A DNA stretch of 64,000 nucleotides from contig NZ_CM001437.1 in the NCBI RefSeq assembly GCF_000243275.1, forward strand, positions 2,959,750 to 3,023,749, read 5' to 3'. This document shows positions 42,498 to 52,616 of this stretch, piece after piece. The notes beneath the pieces were generated by a model. The model did no database searches and had not been told where the DNA came from. It saw only the letters and a program-made list of their open reading frames with translations. A program made the translations under genes and the position numbers. Every line of letters starts with the position of its first letter. Position 1 is the stretch's first letter. This DNA comes from Myroides odoratus DSM 2801 (GTDB lineage: Bacteria; Bacteroidota; Bacteroidia; Flavobacteriales; Flavobacteriaceae).

Positions 42498-44180
42498 TCA
42501 AAATCCCTCTTTCACTTGGAAGTTCACTGTTTCTTGCGTTCTAGGATGTTTGAACGTAATGGATTCAGCGTGTAAAAATAAACGCGTATTCTTACTACCA
42601 TATAAATCATCCCCTATAATAGGGGTATTCAATCCCATCGGATGGGAAGCATGCATGCGCAATTGATGGGTTCTACCCGTAATCGGATAAAAGTATACTT
42701 TGGTTTTTCCGTTTTTTCGTTCGATGACTTCCCATTTCGTTTTAGCGGGTTTACCATGTTCAAAGCATACCATTTGACGCGGGCGATCTTCTAAATCGAC
42801 GCGTAGAGGTAGGTCGATATAGCCTTCATTTCCTGTAACAATTCCATCTAATAAAGCCACATAGCGCTTGGTTACTGTTTTTTTGATAAACTGACTTTGC
42901 AAGGCTTTATGTGCTTCTTTGTTTTTGGCTATGATTAAAATACCAGAAGTCGCCATATCCAAACGGTGAACAATAATCGGTCCTGTTGCTTTGGGGTACC
43001 GTATTTTCATGCGTTCATAAACGGAATCTTGAATATAAATCCCCGGAACACTCAGAAACTCCTCTGGTTTATTGACAATAGCAAAGTCTTCATCTTCATA
43101 GACAATTTCTATAGGACGTTGTAGTTCTGGGTTGATAAGCAGTGGATTGTCATCCACGTTCAATCCCTGTAACATATGCCCTAAGATGGGTTCACATTTA
43201 CCTCGACAAGCAGGGTAGTAATGTTGGTGTTTTCTAATTTCCGATTTAGGGGATTCTCCCCACCAGAATTCAGCCATAGCCAACGGTTTATATCCGTTGA
43301 GGTACGCGTATTGCAATAATTTAGGAGCTGCACAATCCCCCGCTGCTGCAGGAGGCTGTTGAAGCGCTGTTTTTTCGAAAATATCGAGTAAATCTTGTTC
43401 TTCTTGGTTGTAATTGAGAAAGCGATACTGTTGAAAAAGCTGACGTTGTAAGGCATTCGACTTTTGTTTTCGCTCTTCTTTTAGGCTATTGATATGCGTG
43501 TCAAAATCGCGAATAAGCTGTTGAGTCGCTTCGATTTGTTCCTGCCAATAGGTCGTTAATACGCGTAATTCGTGTTTATCGCGTAAACTTTGTTTGATTA
43601 AATCATCATTAAACACTTCAAACTCCAGAGGCGTAAGTTGACTTTCTTGTTGCTCTCGGAGTAGTTTGCGCTCGTTTTTCAATTGCTTGAGCGACTGTTT
43701 TTTATCCGCTATCGCTTTTTTCTCCGAGGCAATTTGGTGTTGGAGTAATTCTTTGGTTTGTTGATAGATGCTGTCCTTTTGCAGTTTTTCAATTTGCGCA
43801 TTGATGGCGTTTAAAACCGCTTCTTCTTTCGTGAAAAAGCTGTCTTTATTCCACAAGTCAAAGACAGGAGGAACAAAACCTTCCAAATGCGTATAAGGAC
43901 CTAATTTTCCTGAAAAACCGCGTAGATAGCCCAGTTCACCTGCTTGATTTTTTACAATCAACACGCCAAACATTTTGCCCGCAGGTAAACATTCCGGATT
44001 TGCTGCATCAAACAAAGGGGCAAGTAAAACATGAGACTCCAATTCGCGTTGTAACTCCTCACTTGCTAATATACTCAAGGAATGAGGTTCATAGTAAAAG
44101 GGAAAAGTAAACTTCTCGGGTTTAGAGATTCGTGAAATATCCGATTGAAATCGTCTAAAAGCTACATCAGGAGTCGACAT
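42498..44180 (-). CDS. RluA-family pseudouridine synthase with long coiled-coil N-terminal region
   Basis: A 560-residue RNA-modifying enzyme that converts uridine to pseudouridine. The catalytic domain is at about 350-555, with the RluA motif 'IIVHRLDMATSGILIIAKNK' (catalytic Asp in HRLD), 'GRTHQLRMHASHPMGLNTPI' and 'DDLYGSKNTRLFLHAESITF'. The first ~340 residues hold a small domain and a long coiled coil (about 130-250), making it twice as long as E. coli RluA (about 220). The target (tRNA U32 or 23S U746, or another) cannot be told. It has its own promoter on the minus strand. Confidence 0.9.
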   Translation of the reverse strand: MSTPDVAFRRFQSDISRISKPEKFTFPFYYEPHSLSILASEELQRELESHVLLAPLFDAANPECLPAGKMFGVLIVKNQAGELGYLRGFSGKLGPYTHLEGFVPPVFDLWNKDSFFTKEEAVLNAINAQIEKLQKDSIYQQTKELLQHQIASEKKAIADKKQSLKQLKNERKLLREQQESQLTPLEFEVFNDDLIKQSLRDKHELRVLTTYWQEQIEATQQLIRDFDTHINSLKEERKQKSNALQRQLFQQYRFLNYNQEEQDLLDIFEKTALQQPPAAAGDCAAPKLLQYAYLNGYKPLAMAEFWWGESPKSEIRKHQHYYPACRGKCEPILGHMLQGLNVDDNPLLINPELQRPIEIVYEDEDFAIVNKPEEFLSVPGIYIQDSVYERMKIRYPKATGPIIVHRLDMATSGILIIAKNKEAHKALQSQFIKKTVTKRYVALLDGIVTGNEGYIDLPLRVDLEDRPRQMVCFEHGKPAKTKWEVIERKNGKTKVYFYPITGRTHQLRMHASHPMGLNTPIIGDDLYGSKNTRLFLHAESITFKHPRTQETVNFQVKEGF

Positions 44181-44202
44181 GATTTTGAATTTGTTTGTCG
44201 TG

Positions 44203-44232
44203 CAAAATTACATATAAATTACAGAGGAGCAA
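44203..44232 (-). promoter_or_regulatory. sigma-A promoter of the RluA-type gene
   Basis: On the minus strand: TTG at 44232-44230, a 19-nt spacer, and TAATTTTG at 44210-44203 (exact TAnnTTTG), 22 nt from the start codon. Confidence 0.65.
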
Positions 44233-44324
44233 TTGGAATATTTGGAGGGGCGAAAACGGTGATACCAAGAAGAGCATTGAGTTGTATTTTTTTTACTAGG
44301 GGAGAACCTAGTAAACCATAAAAG

Positions 44325-44354
44325 TAAAGCCACCCTATAATTAGGATGGCTTTA
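44325..44354 (-). terminator. terminator of the SusCD operon
   Basis: TAAAGCCACCCTA and TAGGATGGCTTTA form a 13-bp stem with one wobble, 30 nt after the last gene of the operon. The T run on the minus strand is short (ACTTTTATGG). Confidence 0.65.
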
Positions 44355-44384
44355 CATGATATAAGTGATAGAAAAAATAATCAG

Positions 44385-46079
44385 TTATAAGCGATAAGCG
44401 CCCATGGTATTGCTACCTTCTCTTGATTTGTTATTTAAATCAGAAGTAAATACATCAATTGGGATAGTTATACCTAATCTATTGCGCAGTTCCATTAATT
44501 CGGTTCCATTCATTCCTTTCGTTGCAATCGGACTAGCTGCACTACTTGGCATGAGTTGTAAAGGATTGGCCGTTTGGAGATCTTGGGCGGTAAAAGATCC
44601 AGACACTACATTTTCCTCCCCAAAGAGTTGAGGTTGTATAGCTGATTGAGTAACAGTTAAAGTACCCGCAGGATTGATTCCATTGTTATTGGCTGTACTA
44701 GGATTGTCAAACAACAAACTGTTATAGAGATAAACCGTATTGTTTGCTTGATTGTTAATGGCACCATATAATTTTTTGGATTCATTTCTGTACAAAGTAC
44801 TGTTTATCAAATGCAATACCGCACCGTCATGCGTAGAAATTCCTCCTCCTTCTGTTGCGGTGTTGTTGTAAAAATAGGAATTGATGACCACCGATTTCGA
44901 ATTTCCTCTGTGATAAAATCCTCCAGCATTGCTATTGGCTTGGTTATTTGTAACCGTTACATTGGTGAGGTTGATTTCCGAATTATTCAAAGTTTGGATT
45001 CCGCCAGATACACCACCTGCTTTGTTGAAAGAAACATCAGTAAAAGATAGCTGCATCATGGAATTGTTGACGAAAATTCCACCCCCGTTGGAGTTGCTGT
45101 TTAGTCCCACATTTTCGTTGATAACACTATGCGTAATTGTTACTGTACTTTTTTGTGTAGCGAAAATTCCCGCTGCATGACGTCCAGATTGGTTTTTAAT
45201 TACTTTACAATTGTTCATTGTTACCGCAGATTCCATGATGATGATACCTGCTCCATGATCGCGAGGAACGCTAAACCCTTTTACGGTTAAATTACTCGCT
45301 CCTGCATCTCCATTTCCTTCTGTAATAGTTAAATTTTCTAAAGTTACCGTTAAACCAGTTATTTTTTGAGCCAAAATCGTCAAAACATGTACACTTTGGT
45401 TCGCTCCAGAAAGAATCGTCTGTGCTTGAGGATTTGGTTTACTTCCCACAGTAGCCTCTTTGGGATAACCACCAATAAGCTTGATATTGGCCTGAATCAA
45501 GAACGTTTTGTCCTTATCAGCTGTATCGGGAATTAGCTCATGTGTGCCAGGATAATGTATTCCCTCTGCAATATGAATGATATCATTGTTGTTTAGAGCA
45601 AGTTGTAGCGCTTGATTTAAGGTTGTCGCTTGTTCCCAACTACTTCCATCACCTGTACCATTTTCTTTTACATAGTAATGAGTATAAGTATCATCAAGAC
45701 TTGCTTTATCCTGTTTAATCGTGATTTTTTCTTTGCTGTCATCCGTAATTTTAAGGGTCAATGATCCTACGCGATCTGCTAAAGCTAAATTCTTGTCGTA
45801 GGTAATTGTTATGGTATGCTTTCCAGCATCACCTCGAAGGAGGTTGGAAGCGATCCAATTGTCATTAGATTCTATGCGCCAAGGTAAGTTGGACTCAAAA
45901 CTCACGGTTAGTTCTCCCTTTTCTTTGCTTACTTCAAAATCCTTTTGTGCCAGTGCTAAATTGGGATTCGTTGGGGTAAAACCATAGCGATTATCATCAG
46001 CACTACACCCGAAGAAGCAAAACAAAATCGCGGAGAGAAATCCTAACAGAAAGGTAGGTTTGATTATCTGTGTCTTCAT
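44385..46079 (-). CDS. beta-helix lipoprotein with BACON-like domain
   Basis: A 564-residue lipoprotein (lipobox FFGC near residue 24, followed by Ser-Ala-Asp-Asp). After it comes a BACON-like Ig domain (about 40-125, 'SFESNLPWRIESNDNWIAS'), then a right-handed parallel beta-helix (about 135-520) with many 'NNSEINLTNVTVTNNQANSN'-type turns as in polymorphic-repeat and pectin-lyase-like proteins. It probably binds or cuts a polysaccharide at the cell surface. It is the last gene of the SusCD operon, 2 nt after the glycosidase gene. Catalytic residues are not apparent. Confidence 0.8.
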   Translation of the reverse strand: MKTQIIKPTFLLGFLSAILFCFFGCSADDNRYGFTPTNPNLALAQKDFEVSKEKGELTVSFESNLPWRIESNDNWIASNLLRGDAGKHTITITYDKNLALADRVGSLTLKITDDSKEKITIKQDKASLDDTYTHYYVKENGTGDGSSWEQATTLNQALQLALNNNDIIHIAEGIHYPGTHELIPDTADKDKTFLIQANIKLIGGYPKEATVGSKPNPQAQTILSGANQSVHVLTILAQKITGLTVTLENLTITEGNGDAGASNLTVKGFSVPRDHGAGIIIMESAVTMNNCKVIKNQSGRHAAGIFATQKSTVTITHSVINENVGLNSNSNGGGIFVNNSMMQLSFTDVSFNKAGGVSGGIQTLNNSEINLTNVTVTNNQANSNAGGFYHRGNSKSVVINSYFYNNTATEGGGISTHDGAVLHLINSTLYRNESKKLYGAINNQANNTVYLYNSLLFDNPSTANNNGINPAGTLTVTQSAIQPQLFGEENVVSGSFTAQDLQTANPLQLMPSSAASPIATKGMNGTELMELRNRLGITIPIDVFTSDLNNKSREGSNTMGAYRL

Positions 46080-46081
46080 GC

Positions 46082-47002
46082 TTATTTTGTTTTTGTAATG
46101 ATAATTCCGTTTCCAACTGCTCGTTCAATTCCTCCATTGTCAGAAGGTAGATTGCGGATAAGGAATTTATTAACAGCAAAATTAGGATTGATGAAGAAGG
46201 TTGAACTTCCTCCACCATCAAGATTTAAAGCTTTTTCGGCTCCAATGCTACGCATAAAATCACCGAGGTCTTCGTAATTCATCCCATTGGACCAAGTGTA
46301 GTTTCGACCATCTACAACCATCAACAGCAATTGATTCTTATTCGTTATACCGACTGCAGTACGCGGGTGGATTTCCTTGTCAGCTTGTACAACGGTCTGT
46401 CCATTTTTAACCAACCAAACACCACCAGATACGGCTTGCTGAAGCTGATTGGCTTGCTGATCAAAGTTTGTTATTTCTTCTAAACTTACTTTGTTTTGTT
46501 TGTCTACTGCTAAATATCCTTCATTTCTAGCGGTATAAGAAGCTCTTAAAATCATTCCGTTAAAAACGAATATACCTCTAGGAACACCAGTAGTCATATC
46601 GTAAAAATCGCCATTAACACCCCCTACAACTTCATAGTTGGGATTTAGTAATGCTGTTGCTTGTCCTGTCATGGGTTGCATCGCAAATTCAGGTTTATTG
46701 TGAGGCATAGAAGCCACGACAGAGATTTGAGGATTGTTTAAATCAAGGGTGTAAACATAGGTTTTCATGGAATATCCTTTTGTAGCCAAATAGGATAATT
46801 CATTGACTTGAACTCCATTTGTTAGGGTATAGGTTGAATCCTTAAATATTTGTGCGATTAAATTGCTGTTTTGAACCAATTGGGTTCCCATTTCTGTTTT
46901 AGGAACTGCCGTATAGGTAGTAAAGTTATCATCCGATTTTGTTTGACACGATACTTGAAAATGGATGAATAGACCAAATAATAATAGTTTTAGAGATCTC
47001 AT
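46082..47002 (-). CDS. phosphodiester glycosidase (NAGPA/DUF2233-like) lipoprotein
   Basis: A 306-residue lipoprotein (lipobox QVSC near residue 19). The NAGPA domain is shown by 'VVGGVNGDFYDMTTGVPRGI', 'HPRTAVGITNKNQLLLMVVD' and 'EKALNLDGGGSSTFFI'. The family includes the human uncovering enzyme, which removes GlcNAc from GlcNAc-1-phospho-6-mannose, and bacterial phosphodiesterases. Here it should release a sugar from a phosphodiester in the periplasm or at the surface. Its start overlaps the SusD stop by 1 nt (TAATG), so it belongs to the uptake operon. Confidence 0.88.
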   Translation of the reverse strand: MRSLKLLLFGLFIHFQVSCQTKSDDNFTTYTAVPKTEMGTQLVQNSNLIAQIFKDSTYTLTNGVQVNELSYLATKGYSMKTYVYTLDLNNPQISVVASMPHNKPEFAMQPMTGQATALLNPNYEVVGGVNGDFYDMTTGVPRGIFVFNGMILRASYTARNEGYLAVDKQNKVSLEEITNFDQQANQLQQAVSGGVWLVKNGQTVVQADKEIHPRTAVGITNKNQLLLMVVDGRNYTWSNGMNYEDLGDFMRSIGAEKALNLDGGGSSTFFINPNFAVNKFLIRNLPSDNGGIERAVGNGIIITKTK

Positions 47003-48264
47003 TAGTAACCAGGATTAGGAGTTAATTTATCATTTAATTGTAGTTCACCACCAGGAATAGGTAGAAGATGTTGGTAGTTCAAAAGACCTAAGTATTTTGT
47101 AGCTGTATGGGTGCGTACATAATCGTAATACGCAAACCCTTCCGCTAAGAATTCTTTTCGTCTCTCTTCAAGTACAAGCGTTTGCATTTCTGCTGAAGAA
47201 GTGGGATGTACTTCAGGTAAACCTCTTGCAGTTCGAACGGCGTTAAGTCGTTCCACACCTAAAGTAAGAGAAGAAGCTTCTGCACTGATCAAATACATCT
47301 CGGCTATTCTCGAGATAATTACCGGATCTGTACCCGTTTGTCCACTTGGGTATTTGTTGATGCAATCTTGACCACCAAAAACGCCAAAAGAAATAGCTCT
47401 GCGTTTATCTGTAGCGGTGATGAGTTCTAAAATTTCTTTGGAAGGAGCATACACATAACTACCTTTATTTGGATGACCATAGTTGTAAAAAAGCGTACTA
47501 ATGGTATTTGATGACTCAGGAGTTAGGTTTTCAAAAGCAAAAATAATTTCAGTATTTGCTTCTTTGCGAAAAATCTTTTCAAAAGTATCCAAAGCGTATT
47601 TGCCATTGGTGATGAGACTTTCTGCTAAGGTAGACGCTTCTTGCATTTTGTTTTGTGAAAGCATCACCCTTGCTTGTAGTGCTGTTACAGCATCCTGTGA
47701 AACGTAATAGTAACTTTTGGAAGCAGCTAAAAATTCTTTGGCAGCCACTAAATCCTTCTCGATTTGTTCCCAAACTAAGGCTTTCGGACTACGCACTGGT
47801 TTTTCTAGGGTGTTTTGAGTGAGTAAAGGAACATCCCCCCATCTTGTTACGAGACTATAATTGATATAGGCTCTAAAGTAATGTGCGGTACCTCTAACTC
47901 GACGGGTGTTTTCATCTAATGGAAGAGCTTCGGCAATAGCAATGACATTATTTACTTGATAAAGTGCACTATAATAGCCTTTCCAACTGCTTACAATGAT
48001 GCTGTTGAGTGGGTTTAAGGTATTGTTGATGACATCTTTGCTTGTTGTGCTAGAGCCTTGTACGTTGCCACCAATGATATCATACATAATCCACGATTCT
48101 CTTTTGGGATCGTTTTGTACATTGTTATACATCCCATTTTCTAATGCTTTGAGATCATTTGGTGTAACGGCTTCTGGAGAAATTCCCGTTCTTGGGTATA
48201 GGTCTAACTCTTTGCTACAAGAAAAAAGAGTGAGACTGAGGCAGAATAATAGTATTTTTTTCAT
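47002..48264 (-). CDS. SusD/RagB-family outer-membrane lipoprotein
   Basis: A 420-residue surface lipoprotein (lipobox LFSC, Cys16) that binds the ligand above the SusC channel as a hinged lid. The N-terminal part has 'LYPRTGISPEAVTPNDLKAL', the middle carries TPR-like helices ('TAHYFRAYINYSLVTRWGDV'), and the C-terminus 'RRKEFLAEGFAYYDYVRTH' and 'LLPIPGGELQLNDKLTPNPG' is the standard SusD end. It starts 12 nt after SusC. It is somewhat shorter than the usual 450-550. Confidence 0.93.
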   Translation of the reverse strand: MKKILLFCLSLTLFSCSKELDLYPRTGISPEAVTPNDLKALENGMYNNVQNDPKRESWIMYDIIGGNVQGSSTTSKDVINNTLNPLNSIIVSSWKGYYSALYQVNNVIAIAEALPLDENTRRVRGTAHYFRAYINYSLVTRWGDVPLLTQNTLEKPVRSPKALVWEQIEKDLVAAKEFLAASKSYYYVSQDAVTALQARVMLSQNKMQEASTLAESLITNGKYALDTFEKIFRKEANTEIIFAFENLTPESSNTISTLFYNYGHPNKGSYVYAPSKEILELITATDKRRAISFGVFGGQDCINKYPSGQTGTDPVIISRIAEMYLISAEASSLTLGVERLNAVRTARGLPEVHPTSSAEMQTLVLEERRKEFLAEGFAYYDYVRTHTATKYLGLLNYQHLLPIPGGELQLNDKLTPNPGY

Positions 48265-48276
48265 TTTGTTGTTTGA

Positions 48277-51200
48277 TTAAAAGTTGACATTTAAACCAAT
48301 AGAGAAATTGCGCGTAGGAGGAACGCCTAAGGCATCATTTCCATAAAAACGAGCATCTAAACTTGGACTTACACTAGGATCCCATCCCGAATACTTCGTC
48401 AATAGCAGTAGGTTCGTTCCTTGAACGTAAACGCGGAGCCCTTTGATTTTAAGGCGATCCAAGACTTTTTGATCAAAATTGTAACTCAGTGTTACCGCTT
48501 GGATTTTGAAATAAGAACCATCTTCCAACCAACGATCTGAATTTCTATTGTTGTTGGTATCGCCCATTAATGCTCTTGGATAGCGATCAGTAGAACCAGG
48601 GCCAGTCCAACGGTTGTCGTAGTATTCTTCCAAAATAGGAAAACGATCTCCTAGTTTACCTAGTACGCCTGGTTTCCATCCTGCATATACATCATTGCCA
48701 TAGGAGAAAGTCGTGAGGATATCGAATTGGAAATTCTTGTATCGGAAACTGTTGTTCCAACCACCAAAGAAATCGGGATTTGAACTGCCTATCACTTCTC
48801 GATCATTGTCGTTGATGATGTTGTTGCCATCTTTATCTCGCCATTTTACATCACCAGCGCGAACACCGCGTTCATATTGTTCTTGCGGGACCTCACCGTC
48901 ATATTGATAGATTCCTTCTTGTACAAATAAATAAAAGGCTCCAATATCTTTGCCTACTTGTAAAGCGCGATTTCCACCAATGGATAAAGGTTCTCCTTTG
49001 TTGTCAATCAATTGGGTGATTTTGTTTTTATTCGTAGCAATGTTGAAGTTAGATTGCCATTGAAAATCTCCAAATGTCAAATCTGTACCTAGAGCGATTT
49101 CAATTCCTTTGTTTTCCATAGAACCAATATTCGTTAAGATACTCGACATTCCAGAGGTGGCGTGAATAGGCATAGAGTAAAGTAAATTGTTGGTTTTCTT
49201 TTTATACATATCCAGGCTAAAGGTCAGCTGCCTATTGAAAAAAGCGACATCCATTCCAAAGTTCGTTTGGTTGGCCTTTTCCCAAGTCAAGGTATTATTC
49301 CCAAAACTAGAAACGGAAATACCACTTTCTAACCCATAATCATTACCTCCAGAGAGTAACGATAAATACCCATAATTGTTAATGCCCTCTTGATTTCCGG
49401 TACTTCCGTAGCTCAATCTTAGTTTTGCATCAATCCCTACTTCTTGCATGAAATCCTCTTGATCAATATTCCAACCTAAGGATACCGAGGGAAACCATCC
49501 CCAACGCGTATCAGGAGCAAATTTGGAAGAACCATCTGTGCGAATGGAAGCATTCAGAATATACTTGCTTTGGTAATCTAACGTAACCCTAGAAAAATAA
49601 GATTCCATCGCGTATTCTGTTACATATCCCGTTGCACCAGTAATTTCAGAAGCTACATTGATTACGTCAAATGAAGGAGATGGGAAACCACGTCCGTCAA
49701 TTCCCGTTGTATTATTCGTTACTTTTTGAAACGTATGACCAGCCATGGCCGTTAATCCAAAATCATTGAAATTTTGGTTATACGTTAAAATATTTTCTGT
49801 TTCTAGATTTAAAATCGTTCGCTTGGAGTCAACCAGACGACCTACTCCTGTACCATAGGGATGTTTTTCATTGTAGTACAAATAATCATAGGTGTAATTA
49901 AAGTCAGTATTGATGCTATTGCGGAATGTCAGATTAGGTAGAATTTTGATATCTGCATAGACATTTCCAATGTAACGAAACAAGTCTAAATACGTCTTTT
50001 GCTCGTTGAGGATTTGAATGGGATTGTGTCGCAGTAACTCCTCTGTACCTCCGATGTAGTAGTCTCCATTAGGTTTGTAAGGGCGGTCAAAAGGACGTTG
50101 TTCAATAGCTCGGGCTATAATTGTAGTTCCTAAATTAGGCCCAGGAACTTGATTATTGCGTACATAGGATAGGTTGTTATTTGTACCAATAGTCAACCAA
50201 GGAGTAACTTCAGTTTGAAGCTTTGTATTTAAGTTATAGCGTTTCATGCTGTTAGTCTTGATTACTCCATCTTGTTGTAAGTAAGAAGCGCCCAGATAGT
50301 AGGTGGTCTTTTCAGAGCCTCCAGAAAAAGATAAATCTACATCCGTAAATGTTCCGCGTTGTGTAATAACGTCTAGCCAATTAGTATCTGGTAGATTGCC
50401 GAAGGGATTGCTAATTGGACTCTTGTAGTCTTTATCGCCAACTTGTAAGTTGTATTGCTTGTTGTAGTTGGATACTCCTTCGTTGTATTGCGCAATATAT
50501 TTTTCTGAATTCGTGATTTTTAACTTGTTTTTATTGGCAAATTCAGAGATTCCAGTATTGATATTAAAACGAACAGCACTGCTGTTTTTCTTTCCTGATT
50601 TTGTTGTGATTATAATCACTCCATTATTTGCACGTGAACCATAGATAGCAGCAGCGGCAGCGTCCTTGAGTACCTCAATGGACTCGATGTCTTTCATGTT
50701 GATGGTATTCAGTGAACTCATCCCTTCTCCCATATTAAACAATTCGGCAGAAGGATTATACAGCGGAATCCCGTCAACCACATACAAGGGCTCATTACTT
50801 GCGCTAATCGAAGAAATTCCACGGATCGAAACGCGCTCGCCTGTTCCTAAGTTTCCAGAACTAGTATTGACATTTACACCGGCCATTTTACCTTGTAGCA
50901 ATTCAACGGGAGAAGCGACGGTACGCATATTTTCTTGGGTAACACTCATCTTATCAATTGCAGTGGTAACCAATCTTTTCTGTTGGGTACCGTATCCCAC
51001 AATAATAATCTCATCTAAATCATTGGTGCTTTCTCCTAATTGGATGGTTAGGTTGTTTTTTGCTGCTACGACTTGTGAGGTAAAACCCACAAAAGAGACT
51101 TGTAAATAATCTTGTCCAGGAACTGCTTTGATGCTGAAGTTTCCATCGACATCACTCAACGTGCTCGCGGTTCCGCCTTGCACCTGAATAATTGCACCTG

Positions 51201-51624
51201 GTAAAGCTTCTCCAGTTGTATCAATGACTTTTCCTCTAATGGTTTGTGCCACTTGCTCTGTCACTTGTATGCGTTGAGCCTCGCGTTTAAAGGAAATTAA
51301 ATTGTTGTTGATGCGATAAGCTGTTGTTGTTTCTTTGGCAATGACATCCAATAAACGGTTGAGTTCTGTTGAGGTATTTGCAAATGAAATAACTGTATTC
51401 GTGTCGATCATTTCAGAAGAGAAAACAACCTTATATGAGGTTTGCTCTTCAATAGCTTTAAAAACATATCCGACATTGGTTTTCTTTGCAGCCAATACGA
51501 TATTCATCGTTTTTGCGCTGTCCATGCGATCTTGACTAAAAGCATAGTTGTATTGAGCACTTAAGAAAATACAACAAGCGATATACAAGCGTATTCGCCT
51601 GCTCAATTTAGCGTTGTGAATCAT
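48277..51624 (-). CDS. SusC/RagA-family TonB-linked outer-membrane transporter with STN domain
   Basis: A 1115-residue outer-membrane transporter. In order: signal peptide (about 1-30), STN domain (about 50-110), which signals to a FecR-type partner, carboxypeptidase-D-like domain ('TIRGKVIDTTGEALPGAIIQ'), plug domain with 'NDLDEIIIVGYGTQQKR' and 'AAAIYGSRANNGVIIITTKS', and a 22-stranded barrel ending in 'IGLNVNF'. The STN domain together with the FecR and sigma genes upstream shows that ligand uptake regulates the operon's own expression. The start overlaps the FecR 3' end by 17 nt. Confidence 0.95.
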   Translation of the reverse strand: MIHNAKLSRRIRLYIACCIFLSAQYNYAFSQDRMDSAKTMNIVLAAKKTNVGYVFKAIEEQTSYKVVFSSEMIDTNTVISFANTSTELNRLLDVIAKETTTAYRINNNLISFKREAQRIQVTEQVAQTIRGKVIDTTGEALPGAIIQVQGGTASTLSDVDGNFSIKAVPGQDYLQVSFVGFTSQVVAAKNNLTIQLGESTNDLDEIIIVGYGTQQKRLVTTAIDKMSVTQENMRTVASPVELLQGKMAGVNVNTSSGNLGTGERVSIRGISSISASNEPLYVVDGIPLYNPSAELFNMGEGMSSLNTINMKDIESIEVLKDAAAAAIYGSRANNGVIIITTKSGKKNSSAVRFNINTGISEFANKNKLKITNSEKYIAQYNEGVSNYNKQYNLQVGDKDYKSPISNPFGNLPDTNWLDVITQRGTFTDVDLSFSGGSEKTTYYLGASYLQQDGVIKTNSMKRYNLNTKLQTEVTPWLTIGTNNNLSYVRNNQVPGPNLGTTIIARAIEQRPFDRPYKPNGDYYIGGTEELLRHNPIQILNEQKTYLDLFRYIGNVYADIKILPNLTFRNSINTDFNYTYDYLYYNEKHPYGTGVGRLVDSKRTILNLETENILTYNQNFNDFGLTAMAGHTFQKVTNNTTGIDGRGFPSPSFDVINVASEITGATGYVTEYAMESYFSRVTLDYQSKYILNASIRTDGSSKFAPDTRWGWFPSVSLGWNIDQEDFMQEVGIDAKLRLSYGSTGNQEGINNYGYLSLLSGGNDYGLESGISVSSFGNNTLTWEKANQTNFGMDVAFFNRQLTFSLDMYKKKTNNLLYSMPIHATSGMSSILTNIGSMENKGIEIALGTDLTFGDFQWQSNFNIATNKNKITQLIDNKGEPLSIGGNRALQVGKDIGAFYLFVQEGIYQYDGEVPQEQYERGVRAGDVKWRDKDGNNIINDNDREVIGSSNPDFFGGWNNSFRYKNFQFDILTTFSYGNDVYAGWKPGVLGKLGDRFPILEEYYDNRWTGPGSTDRYPRALMGDTNNNRNSDRWLEDGSYFKIQAVTLSYNFDQKVLDRLKIKGLRVYVQGTNLLLLTKYSGWDPSVSPSLDARFYGNDALGVPPTRNFSIGLNVNF

Positions 51625-52537
51625 GTGTGTTTGTTTCGTTTATAGTTATTAAATTGTTTTGATTGCTATAGCTTAAGTTGTTGATAAAGCAAAAACTATC
51701 CAGGATATCCTGTAAATTACTATTGCGGTAATCCCCAGTTATCTTGATGTGTTGAATGGCTTTGCTCTCAGATAAAATGATGATGTCAAATTCGCGTTCA
51801 ATACTCGATTTCCAATGCGCAAAAGAGGCATTGACCATATTTAACGATTGATTCCAAGAAGAGATGCGATCGTTTTGCGCATTGTATTTTTGAAGGTGTT
51901 GATTTTCAAAATGAGCAGATTCTTGAGGGAGAAGAATGACGTAATCCGTAGGGGTTTTCGTTTGTACTTTTACTTTTCCCGTGCGAACCTCAATAGCGGT
52001 AGACGTTTTGTTTTCTGCTATAAGAAAGGACGTACCTAAAACGGAAGTTTCTAAATCTTTCGTTTGTACCGTAAAAGCGAGTTGTTTGTTTTTACTAATC
52101 GCAAAAAAAGCTTTTCCTTTCAGTTGAACTTGACGATCCGTTTGATTATACGAGCTAGAAACGGTCAATTCACTATGAGGAAATAGGGTGATTTTAGATT
52201 GATCGGCCAAGGTAATTAGTTGAGTATCCTCAGCTGACGTGTAGGTTTGAGGGAAATCCGTTTGCAAATAGTATCCTAGGGTACCCAGCAGTAGGATTAA
52301 AAAACCACCGATAACTCCTAGGTTTCGCCTCTTTTTTAAACGCCTCTTCTTGGCAGAAGATTGAGCGAGAATGGAGCGATATAAGGTGTTTTTGAGAGGA
52401 AGATTTTGCTGTACTTCTTCCAAAGAAATACCATCCTCCTGCATGTTGTGTACAAACGATTCAATGGCTTCATTTTCTTTAGATGAAGCTGAATCTTGTA
52501 AGTATTGTTGTAAAATTGTTTTGAACTTTTTCTCCAT
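51608..52537 (-). CDS. FecR-family anti-sigma factor
   Basis: A 309-residue inner-membrane regulator that holds the ECF sigma factor until SusC reports ligand. Seen: a cytoplasmic N-terminal helical domain (about 1-75), one membrane helix ('GVIGGFLILLLGTLGYYL'), the FecR domain in the periplasm ('LQLKGKAFFAISKNKQLAF' region and 'SVLGTSFLIAENKTSTAIEV'), and a C-terminal domain contacting STN. The ATG at 52537 (MEKKFKTILQQYL) fits the family; a longer in-frame start at 52567 is unlikely. Confidence 0.9.
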   Translation of the reverse strand: MEKKFKTILQQYLQDSASSKENEAIESFVHNMQEDGISLEEVQQNLPLKNTLYRSILAQSSAKKRRLKKRRNLGVIGGFLILLLGTLGYYLQTDFPQTYTSAEDTQLITLADQSKITLFPHSELTVSSSYNQTDRQVQLKGKAFFAISKNKQLAFTVQTKDLETSVLGTSFLIAENKTSTAIEVRTGKVKVQTKTPTDYVILLPQESAHFENQHLQKYNAQNDRISSWNQSLNMVNASFAHWKSSIEREFDIIILSESKAIQHIKITGDYRNSNLQDILDSFCFINNLSYSNQNNLITINETNTHDSQR

Positions 52538-52616
52538 TGTTTTGGTCTTATATAGGAAAGAGCACAAAACAGGAGCATGCCCCTACGTAACCAAACAATT
52601 CTAACGTTTTCTTAAA

